DNA of 64,000 nt from Lobosporangium transversale (taxonomy: Eukaryota > Mortierellomycota > Mortierellomycetes > Mortierellales > Mortierellaceae). Position numbers and translations under genes: made by a program. This document shows, piece by piece, positions 44,263 through 57,695 of this stretch (positions within the stretch are counted from its first letter, which is position 1; every line of letters begins with the position of its first letter). The DNA lies in the NCBI RefSeq assembly GCF_002105155.1, contig NW_019028985.1, forward strand, positions 913,853-977,852. The letters are read 5' to 3'. Under the pieces are notes generated by a model. It had not been told where the DNA came from, searched no databases, and worked only from the letters and a program-made list of their open reading frames with translations.

Positions 44263-46058
44263 CTAGGAGGTGGGGGTATACATGTTTTTATTTTTATTTC
44301 TATTTTCAAATGTTCATTCAAGTTTTCTAAGTTCCACTGCAATTCGTTTAAAGCGATAGGGAAATGAAAATAAGGAGACAATAATTATGTGTATTATTAT
44401 AAAGACTACAAGATCTATCATTAAATGTTACCTTTGAGAGATAATCATACCAAGAGGAAATCCAAGAAATTAAAAAAAATAAAAAAAAATAAAAAATCAG
44501 GGTTAGTTTCTGTGTAGAGCCTAACTAACTCTGAGGAATATAATGTGTATCAAAGGATTGAAGCACCAGGAGAGATAGGAGAAAAAGATGGCTCGTTTTT
44601 CTCTTTTTTGTATTCTTTTCTTTCAGATAACATCTACGTCGTCATGCTTCACATATTTCGGAAGCTATAAGACGGCTTTTCCTATCTTGTATTTTAATGT
44701 AATCTCATCATTGAAAAAACTTTTTTTTTTTTTTTTTTTTTTCCTCTCCTTCCAAAAAGGTATAATGCTTTTCTTCAATCTTTATTTTTTATTCTTTCAA
44801 TTTTCCTCCTCCCACTATATTACACATTACAGGGAAAAGAAATACGACAGTATTGTTGTTCCAAACTCTGTACCTTTATTATTTTGAAATAAAATCCTCC
44901 AGAATTCCTGATGTTGAAAAAGTCCATAAGAACGATAATAGGGATCGTATTAGGATCTAAGTAGCGTCATTATCAATAAAATAAATATAATAAAAAAAGT
45001 GTTAGAAGCCATGATGACAAAGTCAAACTATAGACTCCAATTTGGAAATTTTATATTTTTGTTATCAGACATCCAAGGAAGTATAACCATCACTAGGAAA
45101 GACAAAATTCCATAGCAACTCGACGATGGCATAATGCTCTCTGATCGCTTCACTGACATGTTACTAAAGTAACAAAGGAAGTGGCCATGGATTGTCTTGA
45201 ACATTGTCCTTTTGGTGGAAACTGCGAATTATGGAAATTCATCATATAAAAAAAAATGTAGAAAAATTGAAAAATAGATTTTTAAAAAATAAATTACGCA
45301 CCATATCATCGCCCTTAGGACATATTCGTTGGGAGGGATCACTCTTGATGTCAATTCAATCGCGTTTACGAGACCTGGAACAATTTGAAGTAAATAAAAT
45401 TTACAGTTAGATAATTATACTTCGTATGGAGAGGATTTAAATCCGCAAGAAAAAGGAAAGGGTTGTGTTTTGTTGCGTGGGTCAGTGGTTTATACTGGCA
45501 AGTATGACACTCCTCAGCGAAGGAGCGTAGATGTATCCCCATGGTCGATAAGATAAAATGAAGACAAGATATAGTTTCATCATTCGCACGCAACAAAACA
45601 AAATAGGAAAAAAAAAAAAATAAAAAAAAAAAAAAAAAAAAAAAGGCCATGAAAGTCATCAAGAATTTGTATTCCAATGTTCTTAATTCATTAAATCCCT
45701 CATTGGAATTGATCAGAGCAAATCAATGACGAGAGAGAGAGAAAGACAGAGAAATACAAACTAATTGACGACTTCTTTTTTTTTTTTTTTTTTAGGGAAT
45801 TGGGAATGAGTAAAAATACTTACCGATTGACAGCTTCGAGGATCAATAAAGGAAAAAAGGTAAAGTTTGAAAAAAAAAAATTTTCAGCAGCGGTTCTTTT
45901 TTATACCTGTTTTTTGTTTGTTTATAATACGCCACAAAAAAAAAAAAAAAAAAAAAAAGCGACTGCTACAGTTCTTTCTAGAAAAAATTGACGCGACCGG
46001 ACAGGATTCATGACCCGCTTGTTTTTTCTAAATGAGCCTCTTTTTTTCTTTTCTTTTC

Positions 46059-46089
<31 letters not shown>

Positions 46090-46850
46090 ACATACTCTAG
46101 ATAGGCGGTATTCGTACATCTAATAGATGCTATAACGCACAAGCTGGTTTTGATCTGATTTTGTCAATCATGGGCATGGGCATGGGCATAGGCATGGGCG
46201 CAAGGAAAATTATGTGAATGCTGTTGAGACAGATCGGGTTCTTCAACCACAGTGCTCTGACTTCATTCGATGTCATAGTTAAACTAAGATAGTATAACTG
46301 TTAAATATAAAAGAAGGAAACATGAGGTAAATATACCTTTTCAGAAAACAGCAAGATCGGGGAAGCAGCTCAGGTTTTCGTAAAGGAAAAGAAAATTCTT
46401 TTTATTCTCGAGCCTCTCTTTGTAGGTTTTTTTTCTACAAAACTCGAAAATGGTTCATTGTGGAGCAAGACGATATATATCTTGCGCGAGTGCGAGTGCG
46501 AGTGTGAGTACTCTGTAATAAATATAAACCCTTTGTGGTATTAAACCCAAAGGCTTATTAACGCTCTACAGTCTTTACTCATGCTATGCAACACCTTGGA
46601 GGCCGGTGGTGCCAAGTTGTTGCTCGATCCAATGAGGTCAAGACCAATGGCGACTGCTACTTGAAAAGCTACAGCAGTTCAATACTAGCTCCTAGCACAC
46701 TACCAGCTCCTAGTATACTACAAGGCCCAGTATCACGCTCTCTAATACTGGGTTTAGGGTAGATCTACTATATCAAGCTTTAATCGTTCTAAGTATATAC
46801 AGATAGTATTTTAGTTGCTTGATTTGATCAGTAAGTTTTTATTTTTATTA

Positions 46851-47210
46851 CTAAAAAAAAAAAAATAAAAAAAATAAAAAAAATAAAAAAAATAAAAAAA
46901 ACCTACCTTTTGTAATATTGACTTTAGTATTGCAGCCTATACACAATGCAATGAGTTGACAGCTCCATACTGGTTCTTTAATATACGCTCCGTAAGACCT
47001 GGTATGACTTCTGATACTAGTTTTAGGATAGATCCGCTTATACCAGATCCTTATAGTCGATAAGGTATAAGTAGTCCATTCGTTAGATAGTTTGATCAAC
47101 CCTCTGCCTTGAACCGTCATATTTGCATGATCGCCTTTTAAATGCTTCAGCTTTTTTGCTGTAAGCTCTGTACTGGAGCCTTTTTTGTACAGATTCATGT
47201 GTAACAACAT
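46851..47210 (-). other. ORF in a dispersed-repeat-like segment, unknown
   Basis: A 119-aa open frame (start MLLHMNLYKKGSSTELTAKK; contains GDHANMTVQGRGLIKLSNEW) that runs into a poly-Phe tail made by T-rich repeats. Part of it, TLSTIRIWYKRIYPKTSIRS, is similar to a second copy on the same strand at about 46735-46790 that is not open. This looks like part of an old repeat or transposon; the family is not recognised. Confidence 0.35.
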
Positions 47211-47248
47211 CGTTATGTATATATTTATATATATACTGACGTGCTTTT

Positions 47249-47318
47249 ATTATTATTATTATAATTATTATTATAATTATTATTATAATTATTATTATAA
47301 TTATTATTATAATTATTA
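47249..47318. repeat. 12-bp AT minisatellite
   Basis: About six units of attattataatt in direct array. Confidence 0.9.
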
Positions 47319-47694
47319 TTTAGAACTTACACGTGGGTCCTCCTCAGAAGGCTGAGTGGAGCCATTGTCCTATTTCTGTTGATGCAGGAAGTGGGGATAG
47401 GCCCTGGATCAGAGTAAATGGGCCAAGGAGGGAGACGGAGTCTAATGACTTTTAAACGTTGCAGGAATGACAAAGCTTTTTATACTCTTTGAGGATGTAG
47501 AACCTCGTTGTGTAAACTGAATAAATCATGGAGAATTACGAACTGAGTCAATGATGATATCTATACACGTGTTGCATGGGTCTTTTATACCTGCATTCTT
47601 GGCCTCTTGTAGCGAATATCTCGGCTGTAGGAACGCTTGCTTCTTTAGGATCGATCTTTGATCGTCCAGTTGCTTTTGTTCTGTCTCTCTCTCT

Positions 47695-47731
<37 letters not shown>

Positions 47732-48570
47732 TTTTTTATCAATGAGATGAGGGAGTAAAGGAAAAGTATGGTCTGTAGCCTTCCTTTGTAGCCTTTTACA
47801 TGATGACTACATTGGTAAGGTTTTTTTTTTTTATTTCTCAACAAAAATTATTGATAGGCCAGGATCCCAGCTGTATTCTTTATCAGAGTGGGAAGAGAAC
47901 TCCCGCGCTCGCAGGCCCGCTTTCCCATCTTTTTCATATCTCTCACATGGATGCGGGTCAAAACAAACGAAACAGCTTTTAAGGTAAGAGCCAATCAAGA
48001 CGAAAAAAAAAAAAAAAAAAAAAAAAAGCAAGAAAGTGGGAGAAGAAAAAGACCTGTGGCTAACTATTGAAGCCCAAAGTCTAGGTGTGTGAGCATGGCC
48101 TCATTTATTCCACAATAGCCGATCGTCTACACCTGTAGCTTAATCAACGCGTAATAAAAGCTTCAGGTTAAGAAGACATTTTGCCATGTTCCCCATCTAA
48201 TGGCCCGCTTATAACATTACCGGACTATGTAAGACGGCCCATAGCTTTTTCAGACTTGGGTGACAAGTCGTACAAAAAAAAAAAAAAAAAAAATAGTGAA
48301 GTATCAACTTAATTTGAATGCTAAAGGTTACTATTACTAATCTTCACACATTAATCTTTGTAACTATGATCATGAGTACTGGATATTGCCAAACAGCAAC
48401 AGTACCAGAGTGGCCGAGACGTTGCCCCCCTCCCCTCCCTCTCCTGGCCAATTCGGATTAAAGAGGTGAGGATAGCCTTTTGTGCAACAGTTTCTTATTA
48501 CGTAGATATTGATACGAAGGAAGTTCCGAAAAAGATGCCGCTTAATTTGTAAACGGCTGCCAAGCTAATA

Positions 48571-50106
48571 TTAATAGTTACTCACGGATGCGCGCGGTTG
48601 AAGTATATTAGCAATCGAATCATATATATCTTGGTTGGCGTTCACATTGCCCCTCAATTGTTTAATATTCGGCCAATTGTCCATCATCCATGTCGCATCT
48701 TCTGGCTGCATTTGCTGACCGATCTCAGCATGGAACTTTAAGCCTTCCAGACGCTTTAGGCTAGATAGCTCATCCAGTCCCGCCTTTAGCCTCAAGTTCA
48801 GTGTCCTCATCGCCGGATGCCAAGCAGTCTTCATTGCCAGGTCAAGAGAACGTAATCGAGTCAACTTGCCTAGCTGCTTGAACACAGCGCGCTGCTTCTC
48901 CAGGCCTTCTATGGTCTCATAATCAACGTCAGCTTGGATATAGATAGTCAGGTCAGCCAACTTGGTACAGACCCATTCCGCACCATTGACAATCTCTGTC
49001 ACTGTGATTTTAGGTCCTATTAGTTGTTTCAGACATGGGCAATTACATAGGATTGCTAGCAGAATACCATCTGTCTTGAAACCGCGTACATCGAACGTTA
49101 TTGTCTCGATCATCTCGCAGAGTCTCCCGAACCTCGTCTCTTGTATCATGTGTCTGTCTGCTAGTAATTCTTGCATGGAGAGCCAACCGAAACTACACGG
49201 CTCTGGGGAAGAAGAATGTCTTTTATTTGACAATACCAGCTGTTTTAGCTCGGTTATCTGCCTGAGAAGCGAGGCCATGTCCTCGTCCTTAACGTCCATC
49301 TCGAGGAAGGATAGGTCTGATAGCCCTGATAATGTCCAGGGTTGCTGAAAGAGTGCTTCCCCGCAGAAGGCTTTGTACCTTTGATACTTTTGGAATGCCA
49401 GTGAGCGCAGGTTTGGACATTTCTTAATCAACATGCTAGGACAAAGTGGTAGACTATGTGAACCTGAAGGGTCCTGTATCGTGACATCCAAAAGCCTTAG
49501 CGTAGACATCTTCGCAAAGACATAGTTGTCCGTGGGATCGCTCAAGAAACCAGTAGGTAGTTGACATATCTTTGTTTTACTCAACTCCAAGTACTCAAGT
49601 CTTTTACACATTTGAAAGAAATCATCGACTATTTCTTTCATTATTCCCGTTCCATCAATAACCAAATGGTTGAGGTTGGGGCATTTCAGCAGTGCTTTCC
49701 AGGTCCTTTGTGGGATTGGACCATAACAGGTAAATTTCGTGATTGTGGAGTTGTGGGCCTTGATGAAGGCTGAGAGATTGGTCACGGCCACCGGATCTTC
49801 ATATACCGGCATACTTGTTACGAATTTGATGGTATGGAGACGAGCACACCCCTGCAATGACACGTACTCCTCTGGAAAGTGATAGAGCTCGAGTTCTTCA
49901 AGATGTATTTTATTGTTCTGCAATGCTTCGCCGGTAGGATAAGAAGTATTTTCATCGTCAGTAACAGTAATACGGCTCCATATGAACTTGATGAGTATTT
50001 CGTGGAAGCTTTTGGAGACACGAATGCACTGTAGGGTGTCCTCTAGACTGAGAAAGTCGCCAACAAGCGAGATGATTTCTGGAATATGTAAGGGGTGCTG
50101 GCTCAT
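48571..50106 (-). CDS. F-box / leucine-rich repeat protein
   Basis: 511 aa, single exon. The start is placed at 50106 because the F-box begins right there (MSQHPLHIPEIISLVGDFLS ... CIRVSKSFHEILIKFIWSRI, residues about 5-45); the frame extends 37 codons upstream but without domain support. LRR-type segments follow: HLEELELYHFPEEYVSLQGC, LNHLVIDGTG, RLEYLELSKT, NLRSLAFQKY, ELKQLVLSNK and RLRSLDLAMK. F-box proteins link Skp1-cullin ligases to substrates (family knowledge). This one belongs to a type that is expanded in Mortierella-like fungi; the substrate is unknown. Divergent from POL5 with about 470 bases between starts. Confidence 0.85.
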   Translation of the reverse strand: MSQHPLHIPEIISLVGDFLSLEDTLQCIRVSKSFHEILIKFIWSRITVTDDENTSYPTGEALQNNKIHLEELELYHFPEEYVSLQGCARLHTIKFVTSMPVYEDPVAVTNLSAFIKAHNSTITKFTCYGPIPQRTWKALLKCPNLNHLVIDGTGIMKEIVDDFFQMCKRLEYLELSKTKICQLPTGFLSDPTDNYVFAKMSTLRLLDVTIQDPSGSHSLPLCPSMLIKKCPNLRSLAFQKYQRYKAFCGEALFQQPWTLSGLSDLSFLEMDVKDEDMASLLRQITELKQLVLSNKRHSSSPEPCSFGWLSMQELLADRHMIQETRFGRLCEMIETITFDVRGFKTDGILLAILCNCPCLKQLIGPKITVTEIVNGAEWVCTKLADLTIYIQADVDYETIEGLEKQRAVFKQLGKLTRLRSLDLAMKTAWHPAMRTLNLRLKAGLDELSSLKRLEGLKFHAEIGQQMQPEDATWMMDNWPNIKQLRGNVNANQDIYDSIANILQPRASVSNY

Positions 50107-50575
50107 GTTGATGGTTGTGAAGTGTGGTGAGGGAATGACTGTGGTCTGGGAAATGGCAACAAGGAATAAAAATGCTCTTTTTATAGGCAAATTGTTTGTG
50201 ATTTGACATTTTGCCACCTTTTTTAAGGTTTAAGGAGGGAAGACACACAGCCATTTCGAGTGGAATCAACAATGTGGCTTTGCAGAGATGACAGTCACCA
50301 ATGTCAACAATTTTTTTTTTTTTTTTTTTTTTTTTGCTCTCACTCACCTTCAACGAGCGACAATACCATTCCACCGTTGTGCTCAGACATTTCCCTTCAC
50401 TCCTCTTTACTCATCTCTTCCCTTTAATCCCTTTCCTCACGGTCTCTCATTGGTGCTGACTGTTCTGTCTGATCCCTTTTATCCCTCCTTCTTTCTTTTC
50501 CTCTTTCATTTCGTTTTATTTTTAGCATTATAAATATATAATATATTATATTATTTACAAACAAGAGTAGAGAAA
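50107..50575. promoter_or_regulatory. Divergent promoter region (F-box / POL5)
   Basis: Contains a T run (50310-50334), a pyrimidine-rich stretch (50390-50520) and a TATAAATATATAATAT segment at about 50530-50545, close upstream of the POL5 start. Regulatory function is inferred by position. Confidence 0.4.
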
Positions 50576-53500
50576 ATGAGTCAGCCACATCTGCCTCTCT
50601 TTGGCATCTTGGCCTCATTGGATGTGACAGAACGGAATGCTGCAGCCTTGACCCTCATCAAGGCCCTTGCTGTCCTTCAGAATTCACATTCATGTGACTT
50701 GGATCCCACAAAGGAAGACATTGATATCACTGAGAAGACATTAGACATTCTTTGTCACCCAGATGTTGTTTATGCTCTTAAACGACTTATCAGGGGATTA
50801 CCTAGTGACCGAGAAGCTGCCCGTCAGGGCTTCTCTCTTGCTTTAACTGAGGTATAAGGAATTAGAGGAATAAAAGGAAAAAAAAAAAAAAAAGAGGAGG
50901 AAAATGTCTGCTCTGTTTTTATTTGGATTGATTTAATCGATTTAATTATCTGAAGCGAAAAAAAAAAAAAAAAAAAAAAAAAAAAGAAAGAAAAGACATT
51001 TGTTGATCATTTTTATATTTTCTCTGATAGTTGCTGATCGGATTGAACTTCTTGACTGTCAAGATCGTGCTGGAGCTCTTGTTCAGATTTACAGAGATCA
51101 AGAATTTTATGAAGGGGAAGGTAAGGAGGAGGATCAATTGAATATATATATGTAATTATTTCTTTTTAATCATTTTTTTTTGTAATTGAATTAGATTCTA
51201 AACAATTTTATTTACTGTTATTGTTGCTATTAGGAGGAGCGGAATCATATGTTCGGAAGGATTTTCGGCTTCATGAGCATTATTCAGTCCGGTATGTTGA
51301 CTCGGCCAAGGACTACGGATGAGGATATCAAACTGATCATTGATGATCTGGTCGAGTATTCACGGGAAAAGTCTTATTTGTCAGAGGTTTGCCATCAGGT
51401 GCTCGTCATGATGCTTCCTCAGGTATTATTGATCACATTTGAAGCTGTCTTTTTTTTTCTGTTTTTGGCCATGCTAATAAAAATTTAGAATGTTTAGAGA
51501 CTGATCATAAGCGACGTTTCTCTTCAAATTCAAACAGATTATCAATCATCCCAAGTCTGTTAAATATATTGTCGACACTGTTTTTGCCGAAGGCGTCAAT
51601 ACACCAGATGAGTTGAACGTTGCCATGGTTTTAAAGGAGCATCTGGATCAGATCAACAGCGGACTATCTAAAGAAGATCAGATCAACTGGACAAGGGTTC
51701 TTGGTAAATCATGGAAGAACCCCATTATCCTTCACCCCTCCAACCTCAAGTATCTGGGTTTATTGCTCAAGGAAGCTTCAACTGAGGAAGGAACCCAACC
51801 ATCATCCAACTGGCGTCAAAATCTTCATCCTGTTTGGGACCGTATTCTTGCTCAATATTTCAACAACGCTAATAATGTGTCTGTATCCCAGATTGCTCCT
51901 TTCCGTGATTTCTGGAATGTTGTCATTGATTGTAAGTCGCGTTGTTATGTTTGTAGTTCTTGGTATTGATCGATCGCACCGCTGGGATTTCCTTTTCTTT
52001 TCTTTTTTTTTTTTTTTTTTTTTTTTTTTTCCGGAGTTTATTTCGTGTCATATTATTTATATATTTCTTCATTTTTTTTTTTTTTTTTTTTTTCTCTTTA
52101 TTTCAGCCACATTATTTGACTCGAGCTCCTCTCATGAGCGCAAATATTGGGGATTCCAGATTTTTGAGAGAGTTTTGCCGGTCTTGGATGAGGATCAACT
52201 TCCACTTATTTTCACCACCAACTTTATGCGCTGCTTTGTGAACAACCTTGCGAGCGAGGATCGATTCTTGAACAAAGCAGCCAAACACACGATGGCGGCG
52301 ATGCATGCTAGGGCAGATACGAACGAAGCCGTTCGTTTGACGTTGATCACACAGCTGCTGGATAAGAATCCGAATTTTGATCGCATGTCCCGATCCAAGA
52401 CAGTGGAGACATTGCTCGGAGGATTGGATGTCACTCATATTAAGGACTATCTTCAATACCTTACCAAAGCCTTTGTCGAACAGGAGACGTCTGAATCCAA
52501 CAGTGTGGAGCGTGGCAAGCGCGTCGATGTCAGCAGACAATGGACTATTGACCAGATGTTCTCGCTTTTCCGCAATCCCAAGGTTCCACGGGAGGAGGGC
52601 TGGATCAAGTCGATTCTGGAGTTCTATCTGGTCCATGCCTTTTTCGAGATCAAGAAGGCTGACAGCAAAAACAAGTATGCAGAGGCTCATAGGCTGCCCT
52701 CGCCTCCTCTCTCTGGCCCTACCCGAGAATCGTGCAGGGGCCGGTTTTACAGCATGATGGCTGAACTTTCTACGATGGCGCCATTGGCGGCCAAGAGGGA
52801 GAATGAGGAGACTGAGGCGATTAACTATAGCCGTAAACTCAATGGTACGATGGTGGATGGCACGTTCTGGTGCTCCTATGCTCTGAATATGATGGTTGAT
52901 CTGGAGAAGAACAAGAACTTTCAATCGTTGGTCACCCTTGGGGATGATGCTGCCAAGGCCAAGAAGACTGCTCTGGCTCTGGTGGGTAAGATCCAAGAAA
53001 GGTCAAAGAAGGCATCGAAGGGACTCAAGGCACAGTATAAGGCTTTTGAGCTACTCTTTGTGCAGATGATCCTTCAGCTCTATATCGAACCAGAGGATTC
53101 GACCAACATTTTGGGTGAATTGCACGATTGCTACGACAAAGTCTTTGGGCCGTCCTCCAAGTCTAAGAAGGCCAACGGCAAGACATCAGCCCAGGATGAG
53201 GATGGGGAGGACGAAGAGGAGATCCAGCCTGTGGAGGTTATTGTGGATATCCTGCTCAGTTTCTTGATCAAGCCCTCGGCACTGCTCCGTCATGTGTCAG
53301 AACAGGTGTTTGTGATCTTTTGCGATAAGATGACCAAGACTGGCCTGGAGTTGATGTTGTCGACTCTTCAGACCAAAGATAATAAGGATGATATGTTTGG
53401 AGAAGAGAATGATGAAGAAGATGAAGACGAGGATGCAGAGGCAGATGCCCACAACCAATCTGGTGAGGAAGAGGAAGAGGAAGAAGAGGAAGAAGAAGGA

Positions 53501-54967
53501 GAAGGAGAAGAAGATGATGATGAAGATGAAGAAGAGACCGAGGACATGGATGTGGATGAGGAAGAGGATGATGAGCCTGTTGACGAGGAGTTTAGAAAGA
53601 AGCTCGCTGCGGCTCTGAATATGAAGGACGGTGGGGAGGATGAGGAATCGTCGGATGAGGAGCTCTTGGATGATGACCAGATGATGGCTTTTGATGAGAA
53701 GCTGAACGAGATCTTTAGGCAGAAGAAGCTTGCGAAGGCTCAGCAGAAGGATGCGAAGCAGACGCTGGTGCACTTTAAGAACAAGGTGTTGGATTTATTG
53801 GAGCTGTACATCAAGAAGCAATCATCGAACGAGTTGGTGTTGGAATTGGTTGTGCCCCTGCTGTCGCTTGTTGTGACCCCGTCCGCTGGTAATATGCCGA
53901 TCCACGACAAGATTGTGTCGTTGTTGCGGAACAAGCTTGCGAAGATCAAGGACTATCCACGGGAGTATGATGAGGAACATGTGTTTGAGATCTTGTCGCA
54001 GGTGCATGAGCTAGCCAAGAAGTCGCCGGACGGGAAATCATCAAGTCTGTGCGGAGAACTTTCATTGTTGTTGGTGAAGGTATTGATTGGTGGTCAGGAT
54101 GAGAAGACGGCTGTAGGGGAGACCAAGGTGGAGAGAACGGCAGTATCGACAGGAAAGAGGACACGTGGGATGAGTAAGAAGAGCAAGGCAGCAGCAGAGG
54201 TGGATCCTGAGGAGGCAGCGCTGAAGGCGAAGCAAGATCGGGTGATTGGGCTGTATAGTGCTAGTCTGAAGGAGTTTATGACGCGCAAGCACTCGAACTT
54301 GTCAGCGAAGATGTTTTTAGAGTTTATTGACCGATTCCCACATTTGGCATGGCATCTGTCGAGCACATTGTTGGAGTACACGAGTCCCAAGGCAGTGGTG
54401 AAGACATTCCGACAGACGATGGCCTTTACGATGCTTGCGGCGCTGGTGAAGCGTCTTGCGAACAAGAACACACCAGAGTTTGAGCCTCTGTTTTTGGAAA
54501 CGGTACCGCTGATCCGGAACTCTTTGATTGAGACATTTGAGGGGGCATTTGTTGATGTGGAAAAGAATGAGGCGACAGCAACGGCAGCGGCCAGAGGATT
54601 GAATGTAGCACGTCTGCGTGAGATCCTCAAGTTTGCGATACTGTCGGCACGGATGGCGAAGCGTTCGGAGAATAGGGTGAAGGAGATTTGGCAGACAGAG
54701 AAGATGGGACCGTTGCTTCAACGGATCAGTGAGGACGGACGGTTCAACAGCGGAGCATTACGTTCGTTGATACAGCAGATGTTGGTGTTGATTGAGAGTG
54801 AGATCAAGCTGATGAGGGGTTCGGTCAAGAAGCAGGAGAAGCAGGAGAAGCGTAAGCGTGCGTTGGAGGCACAAGCGAACGGCAGCAGTAAAAAGAAGGC
54901 CCATCGGTCCAAGAAACGTAAAGTAGCAACCACAAAATCAACTACATCGACACTTTCAGAAGCATAA
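50576..54967 (+). CDS. POL5: POL5 / MYBBP1A-family nucleolar protein
   Basis: Essential nucleolar protein in yeast, needed for rRNA production; it is historically called DNA polymerase V but acts in ribosome synthesis. Inferred 1269 aa from exons 50576-50851, 51031-51120, 51234-51422, 51538-51931 and 52107-54967, all GT-AG and in phase. The N-part is helical-repeat type: LFGILASLDVTERNAAALTL, VVYALKRLIRGLPSDREAAR, LLIGLNFLTVKIVLELLFR, NHMFGRIFGFMSIIQSGML and ERKYWGFQIFERVLPVLDED. A long Glu/Asp tract lies at 53395-53580, followed by a helical C-part and a basic tail (KKKAHRSKKRKV) that fits a nuclear/nucleolar signal. Intron 4 contains two T runs. Its length is near that of fungal Pol5. Confidence 0.9.
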
Positions 54968-55630
54968 AAAAGGAAAGAAAAAAAAAAAAAAGCATTAGAA
55001 AAAAAAAAAATTCTATATTTTTTAAACAAAAAAAAGTTACATTTTGCATCGAAATAAAGAACGAAAAATTAAAGCGCATTTTATTCATCAAAAAAAGGTT
55101 TTATTTTTTTTCCCTGCAGGTTGATAGACTGCGTAACGGCTTTTTTTTTTGTGTGTGTGTCCTTGGATGTGCCATTAGGATAAAGCTGTTTTTGAGTTGG
55201 AATCCAACAAATTCCGTTAACACAACACTGATTGGCTTTTTAAAAAAAATTTTGATTATTTTTCGCTCTCATTCTCGCTTACTCGCACTTGTCCTCTTAT
55301 TCTGGTTCCGAGTCAGGAAGTCTCATTTTCAGTCATTTCCTCCCAAATCCACACTCTCCCCACTCTCGACGCCTTTTTTTGACGATTTTTTATTTATTTT
55401 ACCTCCGTCATCAGCACACAATCACCATCGAAAAGTAAAAAAAAAAAAAATATAGAGACAGGAAAATCGTAAAGCTCCTTCCATTTCACCTTATTCCTCT
55501 TCCCTACACCCACTCTTTTTTTTATTTATTTTTTTCTTCTTATTCCTTGCCTCATTTCTCACCTTTTGGACAAAAAAATTTTTTTTCCTTCTCTTTTTAT
55601 TCCCTTTCCCCCCAATTCACCCTCTCTTTC

Positions 55631-55661
<31 letters not shown>

Positions 55662-56015
55662 CTCTTTCTCTCACTTTCTCTCTCTCTTTCTCTCACTTTC
55701 TCTCTTCTCTTCCTCTCTCACTCTCTTTTTCAAAGACATCTTAAATTCACATGCAACCCTTATCTACCCTTTACCTTTTCTATTTTTTATTTTAACAAAA
55801 TACTCATTCATTCCGATCATCTTTTGCTCATCTCTTCATTCATATTCACACACACACACACACTCTCTCTCTCTCCCTCTCTCATTCAAACTCAAACTCA
55901 CAACTTTCTTTTATTCATTCATCCCTCTTCCCCTCTTCCCTTCCCCTTTAAATTTTTTTCTGCTCTATTCCCTTTTATTCTCTCTATCAACCTTTCTCTT
56001 CTTCCCCTCCCTACT
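54968..56015. other. Intergenic and CT-rich leader of the Dnt1-like gene
   Basis: Terminator/intergenic A/T-rich stretch to about 55150, then a strongly pyrimidine-rich region (55560-56010) with (TCTC)n at 55617-55710 and CACACA at 55847-55862, leading to the ATG at 56016. No gene seen. Confidence 0.5.
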
Positions 56016-57664
56016 ATGGCCAACTCTACTACTACCGCCACCGGTGCTGCGGATGACCAGTTCATCGCCGGTGCCTATAAATTCCAGGTCTGTGTCTCAA
56101 CCGACAAACCCCTGCGTGAACTCGCAATGGAGGCTTCCCTGCACAAGGACTATGCAACTATGGCTCCTGGATTCATCCATGCTTCTGCTTCTGTCAAGCA
56201 ATTTGTGACCCTCGTCCCTGCTGATAGCCAAATCAAGGATCTCAAGCGTGAAATCCAAAAGGATTTCCGGAAATATTATCCCGAAGAAGGGTACGTCGCG
56301 TCTCTCTCAAATCGCTTTTTTTTTTTTTTTTTTACTATAATTTTTATTTTTATTTTTATTTTTTATTTTGAAAAAATTATCAAAAAAATTTTTTTTTTAC
56401 GCTTTTGTGAGCCACAAAAAAAAAAAAAAAAAAAAAAAAACAGAGAGGAGTAGACTCTTTTTATTTTTTTTATTTTTTTTTGTGCTGTGCTGTGCTACAG
56501 TTGAACGCGTGTTTATTCAAACATTCTTGCATACCTTTTTTTTCTTTTCTTTTGCCTGTGTTGCAATTCCTTCATTTTAAACAGCAAGACATATACGATC
56601 GAGCATCTGGAAAATGCCAACCACTTCAGACTCAAGGACACCCATGTGATCAAGCAGGTCCTTCATGATAACGAGGTCATCAATGTCGTTGGCTTTTCCA
56701 AGGAAGCAGGTAAAGGTGCTCGCGCCAAACCTGCTCAATCCTCTACTACTGCCACTCCAACCCCTACCGCCGTCGCAGGCGTCAAGCGCAAGTTGGATCA
56801 AACAGAGAACGACTCCACTCCCACAACCAAAGCCGGAAAAACCCCCAACAGCAGTAGTACAGACAAAAAGAAGAAAGAACCTGCCTCTACCTCAACCGAT
56901 GATTCCGCTGCTCCAAAGAACGCCAAAAAGGCCAAAGTAACAACTCCCAATGAGGAAACCAACGCAAAGACAACCACTCCTTCGACTGATACTGCCAAGA
57001 CTAACAACAAGCCCAAGCCCAAGGCACCAACCCCTGCCCCATCTTCTCCCTCACAGACAGAGGAGGAAATTATGAAGAGCGTGTCTGCGAACAACAACAA
57101 GAAGAAGAACGCTGCCGCTGCTGCTGCGGGTACTACCGCTCCATCAGAGCCCAACAACAACGACACCTCCAAAAAGCAAACTACAACCGACAAGAAGAAG
57201 AAGAAGGCACCAGAGGCCAATGCATCTGAATCTACATCCGCACCTGCTACGACTGAAGCAAAATCAAAGGTGAACGGCAAGACCGAGAAAGCAGAAAAGT
57301 CTGACAAGCCGGTCCAAAAGACCGACAAGGCTAACAAAGGCCCCAATGAGAAGGCAACAACCGCAGACAAGGACTCGTCTGAAAAGCCCAAGGAAGGTGG
57401 AGGGGAGACTTTGGCCAAGGCTAAGGGTACGGGCAAGAAGGCCAAGAAAACGACTGGTGCTGGTACAAACACTTCTACTGCTGCTACCGAGGCGTCGTCC
57501 AAAAAGGACACTCCAGGTAACTAGAGCCAAGAAGAACGTGAGGAAGTCAAGAGAGAGAGTGTGGAAGAGAGAGAAAGAAAGTGTGTGCATTTAAATTAAC
57601 AGGGTTCTTTTTTATCATTGTTTTTATTACTATTACTATTGCTGTTACTGTTACTATCATTATC

Positions 57665-57695
<31 letters not shown>

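Larger units (their letters stand above)
44263..48570. other. Repeat-rich AT-rich spacer
   Basis: No supported gene. It holds T and A runs (44721-44742, 45606-45644, 45935-45958, 46057-46089, 47698-47729, 48003-48027), GGGCAT hexanucleotide repeats (46168-46199), GAGTGC repeats (46484-46505), a dispersed-repeat-like segment at 46560-47215 and a 12-bp minisatellite at 47249-47318. Confidence 0.55.

Noticed and set aside
48405-48470. gagtggccgagac resembling a Ser/Leu tRNA D-arm
   Set aside because: No matching B box, acceptor stem or anticodon arm nearby.
55547-56015. N-terminal extension of the Dnt1-like ORF back to 55566
   Set aside because: The extension is translated CT-repeat leader (Ser/Leu/Phe only); the ATG at 56016 begins normal protein composition.
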